From Deinococcus sp. (GTDB lineage: Bacteria; Deinococcota; Deinococci; Deinococcales; Deinococcaceae), in assembly GCF_018260405.1 (NCBI RefSeq), contig NZ_JAGLBG010000020.1:1-32760 (forward strand): DNA of 32,760 nt, written 5' to 3'. Position 1 is the stretch's first letter, and the number at the start of each line of letters is the position of its first letter. Made by a program: the position numbers and the translations under genes. The notes under the pieces were generated by a model, which was not told the DNA's origin, did not search any database, and saw only the letters and a list, made by a program, of their open reading frames with translations. Below, piece after piece: positions 23,350-31,665 of this stretch.

Positions 23350-23370
23350 CGCCCGGAAGCGGCACTTTTT
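23337..23370 (+). terminator. Intrinsic terminator overlapping the end of the gamma-CA-like gene
   Basis: GCCGCTT (23337-23343) pairs with AAGCGGC (23357-23363), followed by ACTTTTT. The left arm is inside the last codons of the gene. A short stem and T run give a reasonable intrinsic terminator. Confidence 0.65.
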
Positions 23371-23433
23371 GAAAATCGGGGCGGCAGGAAGCAGCGCGAC
23401 AGAAGTAAGCAACACGAGTCAAAAGGAGGAGGA

Positions 23434-23642
23434 ATGCCAGGAGGACACGAATACGCCCCGCGCTGCACGCCACGGACGCCAGCAGCGCATACAACGCTAG
23501 CAAGGCGCTGCACCACAATCTGGACGCTGGGTGCGGCAATAAGGTGGCGGTATACCGCGAACACGACACGTACACTTACATCTACAATCATCTGACTGAT
23601 CTGGCAAGCCACATGGGCCACACGCTGCTGAAACCGGGCTAG
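23434..23642 (+). pseudogene. Remnant of an M23-type (LysM/lysostaphin-like) peptidase gene
   Basis: From 23460 one frame reads ALHATDASSAYNASKALHHN and then GCGNKVAVYREHDTYTYIYN followed by HLTDLASHMGHTLLKPG and a stop. This matches the M23 fold pattern: GN-x-V, a Y-x-HL strand and a G-x-x-(V/L)-x-x-G turn. The active-site HxH of M23 would be the YNHL region only in part, and everything before and after is missing. A strong ribosome site (AAAAGGAGGAGG) precedes ATG 23434, but that ATG is in another frame, so a frameshift also separates it from the remnant. Probably a dead fragment. Confidence 0.35.
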
Positions 23643-24077
23643 TACAGCGTTCTATCATTGATAACGAGCTAAGTCGGTATCGGTTGGAATCTGGCGAGTT
23701 CAAGTTGCTAGTGGCATCTTTGTGGGTGGTCGACGCAACAGACCGCAGTGCGTATAATCTTGTCTGGAACGCAAAAAGACCGTCGCGCCGCCCTCGGAGT
23801 CCGTATGAGAGAACGTCGTATCCAAGTATTCATACATGCAGCGCCGTCTATGAGGAGAACTGAATCTGATGGAGGGCGAGTGGCGGCCACTCAACCATGA
23901 CCTGCACAAGCGCCATTTTGAGACTAGGGAGGACTTGAGGCGTGGCATTGGCGACGCCAATTGGGGAAAGCGATACGAACTCTTTTACACCCGGCAGCTC
24001 CTTATAAATGCAGTAAGGCTCCCCGTCAGCGGTTTTAGCATAACGTTGCCGCTTCTATCCAAGAGAGGTTTTTCACC
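23643..24077. other. About 435-base region upstream of the catalase gene
   Basis: No convincing gene. A plus-strand frame from ATG 23869 (EWRPLNHDLHKRHFETREDL) has a GAGGAG site ahead but runs into the catalase start in another frame and fits no family; it may be a fragment. A TATAAA at 24003-24008, about 70 bases before the catalase ATG, is a candidate -10 element, without a good -35. The DNA is less GC-rich than the genes around it. Confidence 0.4.
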
Positions 24078-26345
24078 ATGCCCAAGCGCAAACGCTCTAC
24101 TCCTATCGCCCTGCAAGACACCCTGCCCACCTTTGACGCTGACACCAAGGCTGATGACCTGAGCGCTAACACTGCGCCCGGCGGCAAGACCCTGACCGAC
24201 AACATGGGTCACCCGGTCAGCGACGACCAGAACAGCCTGCGGGCGGGCGTACACGGCCCCACGCTGCTCGAGGACTTCTTTTTTCGCGAAAAAATCATGC
24301 ACTTTGACCATGAGCGTATTCCCGAACGCGTCGTGCACGCACGCGGGGCAGGGGCGCACGGTTACTTCCGGCTCGACAGGTCGCTGGCCGAATACACCAC
24401 GGCCAAGGTACTGACCGAAGTCGGTGTCGAAACGCCGCTGTTCGTGCGCTTTTCCACGGTGGCCGGTTCACGCGGGTCGGTGGATACCCCCCGCGACGTG
24501 CGCGGTTTTGCCGTCAAGTTCTATACCAAAGAAGGCAACTGGGACATCGTTGGCAACAACATTCCCGTGTTTTTTATTCAGGACGCCATCAAATTTCCCG
24601 ACCTGATTCACTCGGTCAAGCCTGAGCCGCACCGCGAGATTCCGCAGGCAGCCAGCGCCCACGACACCTTCTACGACTTCATCTCGCAGACCCCCGAGGC
24701 CATGCACATGATGATGTGGCTGCACTCCGACCGCACCATCCCGCGCAGTTTCGACATGATGGACGGCTTCGGGGTCCATACTTTCCGCCTGATTAACGCG
24801 CAGGGCCAGGCCCATTTCGTGAAGTACCACTTTAAGCCCGTACTGGGTGCGCACTCGCTGGTCTGGGACGAGGCGCAGAAGATTGCTGGTAAGGACGCCG
24901 ACTTTCACCGCCGCAACATGTGGGACACCATCGACCAGGGCGGCACCCTGGAGTGGGAATTTGGCGTGCAGGTCTTTACCGAGAAGCAGGCCGCCGGGTG
25001 GGATTTTGACGTGCTTGATCCTACCAAGCTTGTTCCTGAAGACCTTGTGCCGGTGCAACGCGTCGGGCATATCGTGCTCAACCGCAACCCCGACAACTAC
25101 TTTGCCGAGACCGAGCAGGTGGCGTTCATGCCCACCAATATCGTGCCCGGCATGGACTTTTCCAATGACCCACTGCTCCAGGGCCGCACTTTCAGCTACC
25201 TCGACACCCAGCTCTCGCGCCTGGGCAGCCCCAACTGGAACGAGCTGCCCATCAACCGCCCGCTGACCCCAGTTCGCAACAACCAGCGCGACGGCCACAT
25301 GCGCCAGACCATCAACCCGGGCCGGGTGGCTTACTTTCCCAACACCATGGCTGCGAACCTGCCTGCCCCTGCCGGAGCGCACGGCTTCGTGAGCTACCCC
25401 GAGCAGATGCGCGACACCAAGCAGCGTGCCCGCGCCAACAGCTTCAGCGACCACTATGGTCAGGCAAAACTGTTCTGGAACTCTATGACGCCCGTGGAGC
25501 GCGAGCATATCGCCAAGTCCTGGGCCTTCGAGCTGAGCATGTGCGAACGGCGCGACCTGCGCCTGCATATGCTTGACCATCTGGAAAAGGTTAACGAGAC
25601 GCTGGCCTCGCAGGTGGCTATCGCGCTGGGTGAACAACCGCGCACGACCAAGACCGCCAAGCCCGGCGGCGCACAAGACAGCGCAGATGAAGTGGCGCTG
25701 CTAGCGACGGCGACTTCCAAGACCACGGCCTCCGGCAAGCTGCAAAAAGCCAAGGCCCTGAGCCAAGAAGGCGGCCAGCCCAAACTGCCCAAGGGCCGCA
25801 AGGTGGCGATTCTGATTGCGCCCGGCGTGAACACGGCGCAGGTCAAGGCGGTGCAGGCTGAATTGGCCGCCGCCGGAGCCAAGAGCGAACTGGTAGGCAC
25901 CCGCCTGGGCCTGATTGACGGCCTGGAAGCCAAAAAGACCCTTTCCAACACCGACCCGGTGCTCTACGACGCGGTGCTGGTTCCTGGTGGAGCCGCCAGC
26001 GTGCAGGCCCTGGTGGCCCGCCCCGAGGCGCAGAACTTCGTGGTGGAGTGCTACCGCCACGCCAAGCCCATCTTTGCGCTCTCTGAGGGCGCCGAACTGC
26101 TGACCGCCTCGCCCATCGGCAAGGCCCTGAAAGCGGTGGGCGGCAAGGCCGACGCTAAAGCCCCCGCTGGCAAGGCCGCCCCGGTACAAAACCTCTCGGA
26201 AGTCGCCGGTTCAGGCTGGCTGTGGACGAGCACCGCTTCGCTCAAGGCTCACGGTATCGTGGCCGGACATGACGCTGGGGCCACGAAGAACGACATCCTC
26301 AAGGCGCTGGCCGAACACCGCTTCTGGGGTCGCCCAGTCGCCTGA
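24078..26345 (+). CDS. katE: Large-subunit monofunctional catalase with C-terminal GATase1-like domain
   Basis: A 755-residue clade-2 catalase (HPII type) that turns hydrogen peroxide into water and oxygen using haem. The catalytic core shows H87 in RIPERVVHARGAGAHG, catalytic N160 in DIVGNNIPVFF, and the haem-ligand tyrosine Y374 in RTFSYLDTQLSRLGSPNW. A Lys/Ala-rich linker (about 525-570) leads to a class I amidotransferase-like flavodoxin-fold domain (571-755, GRKVAILIAPGV), which stabilises the large subunit and has no known activity. There is no signal peptide, so it is cytoplasmic. The ATG follows AGAGGT at the right distance. It is followed by the ferritin-like gene on the same strand, with a hairpin between. 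Confidence 0.97.
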   Translation: MPKRKRSTPIALQDTLPTFDADTKADDLSANTAPGGKTLTDNMGHPVSDDQNSLRAGVHGPTLLEDFFFREKIMHFDHERIPERVVHARGAGAHGYFRLDRSLAEYTTAKVLTEVGVETPLFVRFSTVAGSRGSVDTPRDVRGFAVKFYTKEGNWDIVGNNIPVFFIQDAIKFPDLIHSVKPEPHREIPQAASAHDTFYDFISQTPEAMHMMMWLHSDRTIPRSFDMMDGFGVHTFRLINAQGQAHFVKYHFKPVLGAHSLVWDEAQKIAGKDADFHRRNMWDTIDQGGTLEWEFGVQVFTEKQAAGWDFDVLDPTKLVPEDLVPVQRVGHIVLNRNPDNYFAETEQVAFMPTNIVPGMDFSNDPLLQGRTFSYLDTQLSRLGSPNWNELPINRPLTPVRNNQRDGHMRQTINPGRVAYFPNTMAANLPAPAGAHGFVSYPEQMRDTKQRARANSFSDHYGQAKLFWNSMTPVEREHIAKSWAFELSMCERRDLRLHMLDHLEKVNETLASQVAIALGEQPRTTKTAKPGGAQDSADEVALLATATSKTTASGKLQKAKALSQEGGQPKLPKGRKVAILIAPGVNTAQVKAVQAELAAAGAKSELVGTRLGLIDGLEAKKTLSNTDPVLYDAVLVPGGAASVQALVARPEAQNFVVECYRHAKPIFALSEGAELLTASPIGKALKAVGGKADAKAPAGKAAPVQNLSEVAGSGWLWTSTASLKAHGIVAGHDAGATKNDILKALAEHRFWGRPVA

Positions 26346-26403
26346 GCCCAGTCGCCTGAGCAGGAGCGGGTCAACCCTTTGACCTGAAGCATTTTGAAGT
26401 AGT

Positions 26404-26443
26404 GAAAGCCGTGAAATAAACAGCAGACCACTTCACGGCTTTC
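26404..26443 (+). terminator. Hairpin between catalase and ferritin-like genes
   Basis: Perfect 12-base arms (GAAAGCCGTGAA, 26404-26415, and 26432-26443) with a 16-base loop. The right arm ends in CTTTC and stops only two bases before the GGAG ribosome site of the next gene. It may be a terminator for catalase or an element that limits translation of the ferritin-like gene. No long T run is present. Confidence 0.55.
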
Positions 26444-26459
26444 TGGAGACTAGAACGAC

Positions 26460-27170
26460 ATGACTGACATTGAAAACCGCAGAGGCTTTTTGCGTGTGCT
26501 GGGCGGGGTAACGGCCTTTGCCGGATTTGGGCAGGCTTTCGGCCAGACGGCTACGCCTGTTGCCGCCGCAGCGGTGCCCAAATCGCCCGCAGAATTGCTC
26601 AACCTGGCGACCACCGCCGAGGCCCTGGCCGTCACCTTCTACTTTCATGCCCTAAGCGGCGCACAGTTCCGCATGGACGACGACACCCGCCAGCAGCTGG
26701 GGCGCGTGCTTCAGGCCGAGCAGCATCACCTGGAACTGCTGACCTCACTGGGGGGTAAGCCCCTGACCCGCACCTTTAACCTGCCCGCCGACCTGAACAG
26801 CGACGCCCGTAGCTTTGCCGAGACGGGCCTGCAACTCGAGGCGGTCTTTACCAGCGCCTATATCGCCGCCACGCACCAATTTGCTGAACTGGGCCACCCC
26901 GAACTGGCCGCCACTGCCGCGCAACTGGGGGCGAGCGAGGCCCAACACCTCTCCTTGCTTTCCCAACTGGCCGGATTTGGTTCCGGCGAACTGACCCTGC
27001 CCACCGCCTCTTTGCGCCAGCTCACCGACGCGCCGCCAGTACTGGCCCCCTATCTGGCTGGAGGCCGGGTACCGCTGCCCGGTGCTGCTGCGGTACAGAC
27101 CCTTTGCGGCGCGGCTGAGAGCAGCCCACGCGCCTTTGTGCAAGCCTTTAGCGCAAGTCGCCGGGGGTAA
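26460..27170 (+). CDS. Tat-exported ferritin-like domain protein
   Basis: A 236-residue protein with a twin-arginine signal (NRRGFLRVLGG, residues 6-16, then a weakly hydrophobic stretch to Ala-Gly-Gln), so it is probably exported folded with its metal. The rest fits the ferritin-like four-helix fold (PF13668 type): E54 in TTAEALAVTFY, E86 and H89 in AEQHHLELL, E126 in LQLEAVFTSAY, and E159 with H162 in SEAQHLSLL. These spaced Glu and ExxH residues suggest a di-iron or manganese site. It follows the catalase gene by 114 bases and may share its peroxide-stress role by keeping metal out of Fenton chemistry. The family's precise activity is not known. Start ATG 26460; ribosome site GGAG is somewhat distant. 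Confidence 0.83.
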   Translation: MTDIENRRGFLRVLGGVTAFAGFGQAFGQTATPVAAAAVPKSPAELLNLATTAEALAVTFYFHALSGAQFRMDDDTRQQLGRVLQAEQHHLELLTSLGGKPLTRTFNLPADLNSDARSFAETGLQLEAVFTSAYIAATHQFAELGHPELAATAAQLGASEAQHLSLLSQLAGFGSGELTLPTASLRQLTDAPPVLAPYLAGGRVPLPGAAAVQTLCGAAESSPRAFVQAFSASRRG

Positions 27171-27203
27171 GAGGCTAGGTTGGCTGCCGAGTAATCGGGT
27201 CAT

Positions 27204-27233
27204 ACGGACTGCGCTCCACTCCGCCCAGTCCGT
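27204..27233. repeat. Inverted repeat downstream of the ferritin-like gene
   Basis: ACGGACTG (27204-27211) and CAGTCCGT (27226-27233) pair across a 14-base loop, 33 bases after the ferritin-like stop. There is no T run right after it. It could be a processing or first termination signal ahead of the clearer terminator at 27399. Confidence 0.5.
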
Positions 27234-27398
27234 CTGTTGTTCCTCCTCGCGTCCGCTCGGAGTCAACCGGGTTCTGGGCGTGAAATTGGCCCCCCAGTGT
27301 TCTTGCGGGTTGTCAACGACCCGTATGACGTGGGCAGGTTTAGAGCGACTAGAACGGTTTTTCGCCAGATGCTCAGGCCAGCAGGGAACTGGTTAACC

Positions 27399-27433
27399 CT
27401 CAGGGACTACCGAACGGCACCTGAGATTTTTTT
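27399..27433 (+). terminator. Intrinsic terminator for the ferritin-like transcript
   Basis: CTCAGG (27399-27404) pairs with CCTGAG (27420-27425), followed by ATTTTTTT. The T run includes the stop codon region of the convergent allantoinase gene (stop at 27432-27434). The stem is short, but the T run is the longest in this part of the window. Confidence 0.6.
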
Positions 27434-28784
27434 AGCTCAACCTAGCAGGCTTGAGCACTCGCGCCTGCCCCGGCTGTGCAAATTGCCCGTGTTGGTAAAC
27501 GGCCCGGCCCCGCACATAGGTGGACTGTACCTGCCCCTGGAAGCTCTGGCCCCGGTAGGGATTGTGCTGCCAGCGGTCGTGCAAGTCGGTTAGGGTAAAG
27601 CGCTCGTTCAGATTGACCAGGGTAAAGTCGGCGTCGAAACCGGCAGCCAGCTGGCCTTTCCCGCTTAGGCCAAAGCGCCGGGCCGGGTTCAGGGCAGCCA
27701 GTGCCGCCACGATTTCCAGGGGGACACCGCGCTGGTGCCAGGCCGCTTCAAGCAGCACGTTCAGGGTGCTCTGGGCGCCGGAAATGCCGCCCCAGAGGTT
27801 AAAAAAATCCGTACTAATCTTCATGTCGGGCGGCGCGGGCGAGTGGTCACTGCCCACGATGTCGATGTGACCGGCCAGCAACTCGCGCCACAACTCATCT
27901 TGCACCTGCCGGGAGCGCAGCGGCGGGGCACATTTCAGGGCCGCGCCTACACGTTCCACGTCCTCGTCCGTAAAGTGCAGGTAGTGCGGGCAGGTTTCGG
28001 TGGTCACGTCGGTGCCCTTCTGTTTGGCCTCGTAAGCCAGCGCCACCGCCTCGCCGCTGCTCACATGAACCAGATGCAGCGCCGCGCCCGTTTCGTGGGC
28101 AAAGAGCAGGGCACGCTGCACCGCCTCGATCTCGGTGACCACCGGGCGGCTTTCCAGATAGTCACGCACACCTGTTTTGCCCCCGGCGCGGGCCACTTCA
28201 CTCAGGCGACGGGTCAATTCGTTGCTCTCGGCGTGGGTCGCCACGACCAGTCCGTGCCGTCTGGCGGTTTGCATGCCCTCGAACAGCGTCAGATCGTCGG
28301 CAGCGGGAAATTCTTCCAGGCCACTGTGCGACATGAACGCCTTGAGGCCCATCACGCCGCACTCGGCCAGATCATCCAACTGCTCCAGATTCAGCGGGGT
28401 CAGGCCGCCCCACAGCCCGAAGTCCAGCAGCGATTTTGCGCGGCCCAGCGCCGCCTTTTCCTCAAAGCGTTCGGGCGTCAGGACGGGCGGCGAACTGTTA
28501 AGCGGCATATCGCAAAAGGTGGTCGCGCCGCCCGCCGCCAGTGCCCGCGTGCCCGTCTCGAAGCCCTCCCAGGCGGTGCGGCCCGGCTCATTCAGGTGAA
28601 CATGGGCGTCCACCACGCCGGGAAAGACATGCAGGCCGGTGGCGTCTACCTCACGTCTACCCCCCGGTGCATTTTCGGTCACAGCCGTAATTTCGCCGCC
28701 GCCGATACAGAGGTCGAGTTGGCGCACCCCGTCAGGCGTGACCACCAGCCCGCCGCGCACGATCAGATCGTAGCCAACACTCAT
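27432..28784 (-). CDS. allB: Allantoinase
   Basis: A 450-residue cyclic amidohydrolase of the dihydroorotase/hydantoinase superfamily. It opens the allantoin ring to give allantoate (EC 3.5.2.5). The binuclear metal site is complete: H61 and H63 in DAHVHLNEPG, the carboxylated Lys K148 in GLKAFMS, H184 in THAES, H240 in LVHVSS, and D313 in GSDHSP. DMPLNSSPP and TTETCPHYL are typical of allantoinase. The length is normal. Its ATG overlaps the stop of the allantoate amidohydrolase gene by 4 bases, so the two steps are translated together. No good independent ribosome site is seen, which fits coupling. Confidence 0.93.
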   Translation of the reverse strand: MSVGYDLIVRGGLVVTPDGVRQLDLCIGGGEITAVTENAPGGRREVDATGLHVFPGVVDAHVHLNEPGRTAWEGFETGTRALAAGGATTFCDMPLNSSPPVLTPERFEEKAALGRAKSLLDFGLWGGLTPLNLEQLDDLAECGVMGLKAFMSHSGLEEFPAADDLTLFEGMQTARRHGLVVATHAESNELTRRLSEVARAGGKTGVRDYLESRPVVTEIEAVQRALLFAHETGAALHLVHVSSGEAVALAYEAKQKGTDVTTETCPHYLHFTDEDVERVGAALKCAPPLRSRQVQDELWRELLAGHIDIVGSDHSPAPPDMKISTDFFNLWGGISGAQSTLNVLLEAAWHQRGVPLEIVAALAALNPARRFGLSGKGQLAAGFDADFTLVNLNERFTLTDLHDRWQHNPYRGQSFQGQVQSTYVRGRAVYQHGQFAQPGQARVLKPARLS

Positions 28785-30016
28785 GCGCCAACCGTTTCAG
28801 CCAGCTGCTCCAGGAAGCGCACACCCACGCGCAGGGCCGCCGTCACGTCCTCGGCGTTAACCATCTCGTCGGGGTGGTGGCTCAGGGCGTTGGGCGAACG
28901 CACGAACAGCATAGCGGCGGGCATCTGCTGCGCCATGATCTGCGCGTCGTGGCCCGCGCCGCTGACCAGCTCGGGGTGAGGCAGCCCCAGCTCTCCGGCA
29001 GCCTGGTGCAGCAGCGCCTTGAACTGCGTGTTCATGGGGATGGCGGCCTCGGTCATGTGGGGAACCACCCTGAAGCTCACTTGCCGCGCCTGGGCCTCGT
29101 GCTGGGCCACCTCCAGCAGCTTTTGCAGCGCCGTGGCCCTCACGTCGTCATGCTCGTGGCGGATGTCCAGCGAGCAGCTCGCCGCGCCGGGAATGACGTT
29201 GCCAGCGCCGGGCCGGGCCTCGACCATGCCCACCGTTGCCACCAGTCCGGGCGTGGCGCGGGCCAGGTCCTCGGCGGCGACCATAAAGCGGGCGGCGGCG
29301 GCCAGAGCGTCGCGCCGCAGGTACATGGGCGTGGTGCCCGCGTGCGAGGCTTGTCCGGTGAATTCCAGCGTCAGTCGGTTTTGTCCCACGATGGCGCTGA
29401 CCACCCCCAGACCGGCTCCCAAGTTCTGCAAAACCGGCCCCTGCTCAATGTGAAATTCAAGGTAGCCCAGCGCCTGCCCACTGGCCCGCGCCTGGAGTAG
29501 CTCCTGGGGATCGAGGCCGTAGCCCACCACCGCGTCTTGCACGCTCTGGCCGCTTTTGTCCTGCACGCTCAGCAGCTCCTCGGCGGTGCCTACCAGCGCC
29601 CGGCTGCCGATGAACGACACGCCGAAGCGCACGCCCTCTTCCTCGGAAAACCCCAGCACCTCGATGCTGTAAGGCAGTGCCTGACCCGCCAGCGTCTCGA
29701 CCAGCGCGTAGCCCATGACCACGCCCAGGATGCCGTCGTAGCGCCCGGCGTTAGGCACCGTATCCAGGTGAGAGCCGATATACAGCGTCGGTGCGTCGGG
29801 CACGCGGCTTTCCAGGCGTGAGCGCAGGTTGCCCACGGCGTCTACCCGCGTTGACATGCCCAGTCGGCTGGCCCAGTCGGTCAGGTGCGCGTGAACCTGT
29901 CTGGTGGTGGGGCAGAGGTAAGTGCGGGTAATCTCGCCCGCGACCTCGCTGTAGCAGGCCAAGGACTCGCAGGCGTCCAATACAGTCTGGGTCAGTCTGG
30001 GGTCAGGGGAAATCAT
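28781..30016 (-). CDS. allC: Allantoate amidohydrolase (M20 family)
   Basis: A 411-residue zinc- or manganese-dependent amidohydrolase. Metal-site motifs are GSHLDTVPNAGRYDGILGV (H83 and D94), GFSEEEGVRF (Glu at 126/127) and EFHIEQGP (about 192-199, His). It probably converts allantoate to ureidoglycine or ureidoglycolate with release of ammonia. Sequence alone cannot fully separate it from N-carbamoyl-L-amino acid hydrolase or ureidoglycolate amidohydrolase, but the overlap with allantoinase makes allantoate the best substrate. ATG 30016 follows AGGAG and overlaps the malate synthase stop by 4 bases. Confidence 0.88.
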   Translation of the reverse strand: MISPDPRLTQTVLDACESLACYSEVAGEITRTYLCPTTRQVHAHLTDWASRLGMSTRVDAVGNLRSRLESRVPDAPTLYIGSHLDTVPNAGRYDGILGVVMGYALVETLAGQALPYSIEVLGFSEEEGVRFGVSFIGSRALVGTAEELLSVQDKSGQSVQDAVVGYGLDPQELLQARASGQALGYLEFHIEQGPVLQNLGAGLGVVSAIVGQNRLTLEFTGQASHAGTTPMYLRRDALAAAARFMVAAEDLARATPGLVATVGMVEARPGAGNVIPGAASCSLDIRHEHDDVRATALQKLLEVAQHEAQARQVSFRVVPHMTEAAIPMNTQFKALLHQAAGELGLPHPELVSGAGHDAQIMAQQMPAAMLFVRSPNALSHHPDEMVNAEDVTAALRVGVRFLEQLAETVGA

Positions 30017-31452
30017 GGGTTGGCTCCTGGGGTATGGGCGGCAGGCTGCTGGGCTAGTTGTTGCGCCACGCGTGGAAAGTAGTCGGGGCAGGTTCCGCTG
30101 AGAACCAGCGCGTCAAGTAGTCGGGCCGCAGGTTCAGGGTCGGCGCACAGCCGCTGGCGCTCGGCCCGGTAGCGCCCGGGCGTTAGCGGCTGGCCGTCGT
30201 TCAGCACGGCTCCCACTTGCACCCACTGCCACAGCTGGGCACGGGCGAGTTCGGCGGTGGCTGTGTCCTCGATGCGGCCCTTTCTGACCACTACCCCACG
30301 CCCCTCGTACCACGCGCCGAATACGGCGAGGGCCAGACCAATGGCGTCTTGCACATCGTCTACGGCAATAGGGGAGGGGTCGGGCAGATTGGTCAGGCGC
30401 TGGTACAGGTCGGCACCGAGGTCAAAAGTGCTTGTCTGCTTGGCGTGATCGAAGCCGCGCCGCACGGGTTCCAGCAGTTCGGGAAGTCCGGCCCAGGCGG
30501 CGGTAAAGCCCTGGGCCGCCTCGCGCTGTTTATCGGCCAGCACGGCAGCTAGCGCGGGTTGCGGGTCGGCGGGGTCGGGGGCGAGCGAAGCTGTGCCGCC
30601 GATGGCCTGTGCGCCGTGCGCCCGGCACACCTGCACCAGATATTCGGCGTAGACCCGCATGGCGTCCACGTCCATCGTCAGCTGGAATCTGGGGGGCAGC
30701 GGCGTGGTGCGCCCGCCTCCTTTTTGCGTGCTGCCCAGGTGCTTGGTCAGGCTGAATACATAATCCCAGCGTCCAGCGTTCAAGCCGTAAGTTCTGGGGG
30801 CCAGCAGCTGGAAAATGGCCCCGATGTTCATCAGCCCGCTGAACGTCTCGATTTGCAGACAGGTCTTTACCGTATTGGGAGCCAGACCAAGGAATTGTTC
30901 GGCCACTAACAGCGCGTCTTGCCAGAACTGCGCCTCGGCGGGGGTTTCCAGCTTGGGAATGTACAGGTGCACAGGCCGTTCGGGGCGGGCCGCCAGCAGG
31001 GCGCTGAGGTCGCACAGGGCCGCGATAGCTGGGGCTGGGGCTGGGGCTGGGCTTGGGCCTGGGCCGCCGAAATTCAGGTGCGGCTCGGTGGCGTACAGGG
31101 CGCGGGTGCGGGCCAGCAGCGGCTTTGGCGACCGCGTGACCCAGGGCAGCGCGTCGTAGGCGGCCTGCACGTTCTGCGGGGTAGGCGAGAAGGTGTCGTC
31201 AAAATCCACCGCGACGGCGTCGGCGTCACCCTCCAGGGCGCGGCGCAGCATATCGAGGTCGGACGCTTCCACAATCAGCTCGGCGCGGCGGCCCCTCAGG
31301 TCGTCTGGAACGGGCGCGGCGCGGGCACTGCTCAGGGTGTAACTCGCCGGTGTCTCACCCGGTAACAGAACCCAGCGTTCGCGCAGCTCGGTATGGAGGT
31401 GCTGCGCCAGCGCCCGGGCCGTGGGACTCAGGGACACACTTGGCGGATTCAT
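30013..31452 (-). CDS. Malate synthase-like protein (divergent paralogue)
   Basis: A 479-residue protein of the malate synthase A family, which joins glyoxylate and acetyl-CoA into malate. Catalytic residues can be placed: R117 in ARTRAL, Mg ligands E202 (LQIETFSG) and D230 (GLNAGRWDYVFS), and the base D396 (RIEDTATAELARAQLWQW). Several conserved stretches differ from standard enzymes: RPRGWH is RTRALY, GGMAA is GGTAS, and the DGTWVAHP region reads TAAWAGLP. A Pro-Ala repeat (about 131-141) is inserted. ATG 31452 has a GGAGGT ribosome site. It leads the allC-allB operon, so it likely uses glyoxylate from allantoin. Its specificity may have shifted, since another malate synthase lies just upstream. 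Confidence 0.85.
   Translation of the reverse strand: MNPPSVSLSPTARALAQHLHTELRERWVLLPGETPASYTLSSARAAPVPDDLRGRRAELIVEASDLDMLRRALEGDADAVAVDFDDTFSPTPQNVQAAYDALPWVTRSPKPLLARTRALYATEPHLNFGGPGPSPAPAPAPAIAALCDLSALLAARPERPVHLYIPKLETPAEAQFWQDALLVAEQFLGLAPNTVKTCLQIETFSGLMNIGAIFQLLAPRTYGLNAGRWDYVFSLTKHLGSTQKGGGRTTPLPPRFQLTMDVDAMRVYAEYLVQVCRAHGAQAIGGTASLAPDPADPQPALAAVLADKQREAAQGFTAAWAGLPELLEPVRRGFDHAKQTSTFDLGADLYQRLTNLPDPSPIAVDDVQDAIGLALAVFGAWYEGRGVVVRKGRIEDTATAELARAQLWQWVQVGAVLNDGQPLTPGRYRAERQRLCADPEPAARLLDALVLSGTCPDYFPRVAQQLAQQPAAHTPGANP
31029..31065. repeat. GGGGCT hexamer micro-repeat inside the malate synthase paralogue
   Basis: Plus-strand GGGGCT units repeat three times and then degrade to GGGCTT and GGGCCT. 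On the coding strand they encode the Pro-Ala/Ser stretch PGPSPAPAPAPA. Replication slippage here could alter the length in steps of two residues without breaking the frame. Confidence 0.8.
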
Positions 31453-31530
31453 CCTTAACACCTCCAGGGGCGGCAGACCCTGCGCCGCCGCCAATTGTAC
31501 AGATACATGGGGTAGGCCGGAACCCGGTCT

Positions 31531-31570
31531 AGAGCATTGTGCAAGAAGATGGTGCTCTTTTGACCATCTT
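31531..31570 (-). terminator. Overlapping hairpins between the IclR gene and the malate synthase paralogue
   Basis: AAGATGGT (31546-31553) pairs with ACCATCTT (31563-31570) around a 9-base loop, and an alternative stem AGAGCA (31531-31536) with TGCTCT (31553-31558) overlaps it, so the two cannot form together. It lies ~95 bases past the IclR stop and ~80 bases before the malate synthase start. It could be a terminator of the IclR transcript, an attenuator, or an operator for the IclR protein. Confidence 0.4.
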
Positions 31571-31665
31571 TTCGCCGAGTGGAACGAGTGAAAGAAAAAG
31601 AGCAGGACGGAGAATGAAGGGGGCGGCGGTGTTTTTCCGACGTGCCCGTAATTCGGAGGACTGCT

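Noticed and set aside
23869..24162. 97-codon plus-strand frame ahead of and overlapping the catalase start
   Set aside because: It overlaps the catalase gene in another frame and its second half reads as a shadow; only the first part is mentioned as a possible fragment.
24468..25676. 402-codon open frame on the minus strand inside the catalase gene
   Set aside because: It lies fully within a certain gene, has His/Val/Gly-rich antisense composition and no domain; it is a shadow of GC-rich codon use.
27735..28979. 414-codon plus-strand frame opposite allantoinase
   Set aside because: Antisense shadow of allB and allC with no ribosome site or family pattern.
31029..31065. CRISPR or minisatellite array
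   Set aside because: Only a short hexamer run with no spacers, inside a coding region; best read as a Pro-Ala micro-repeat.
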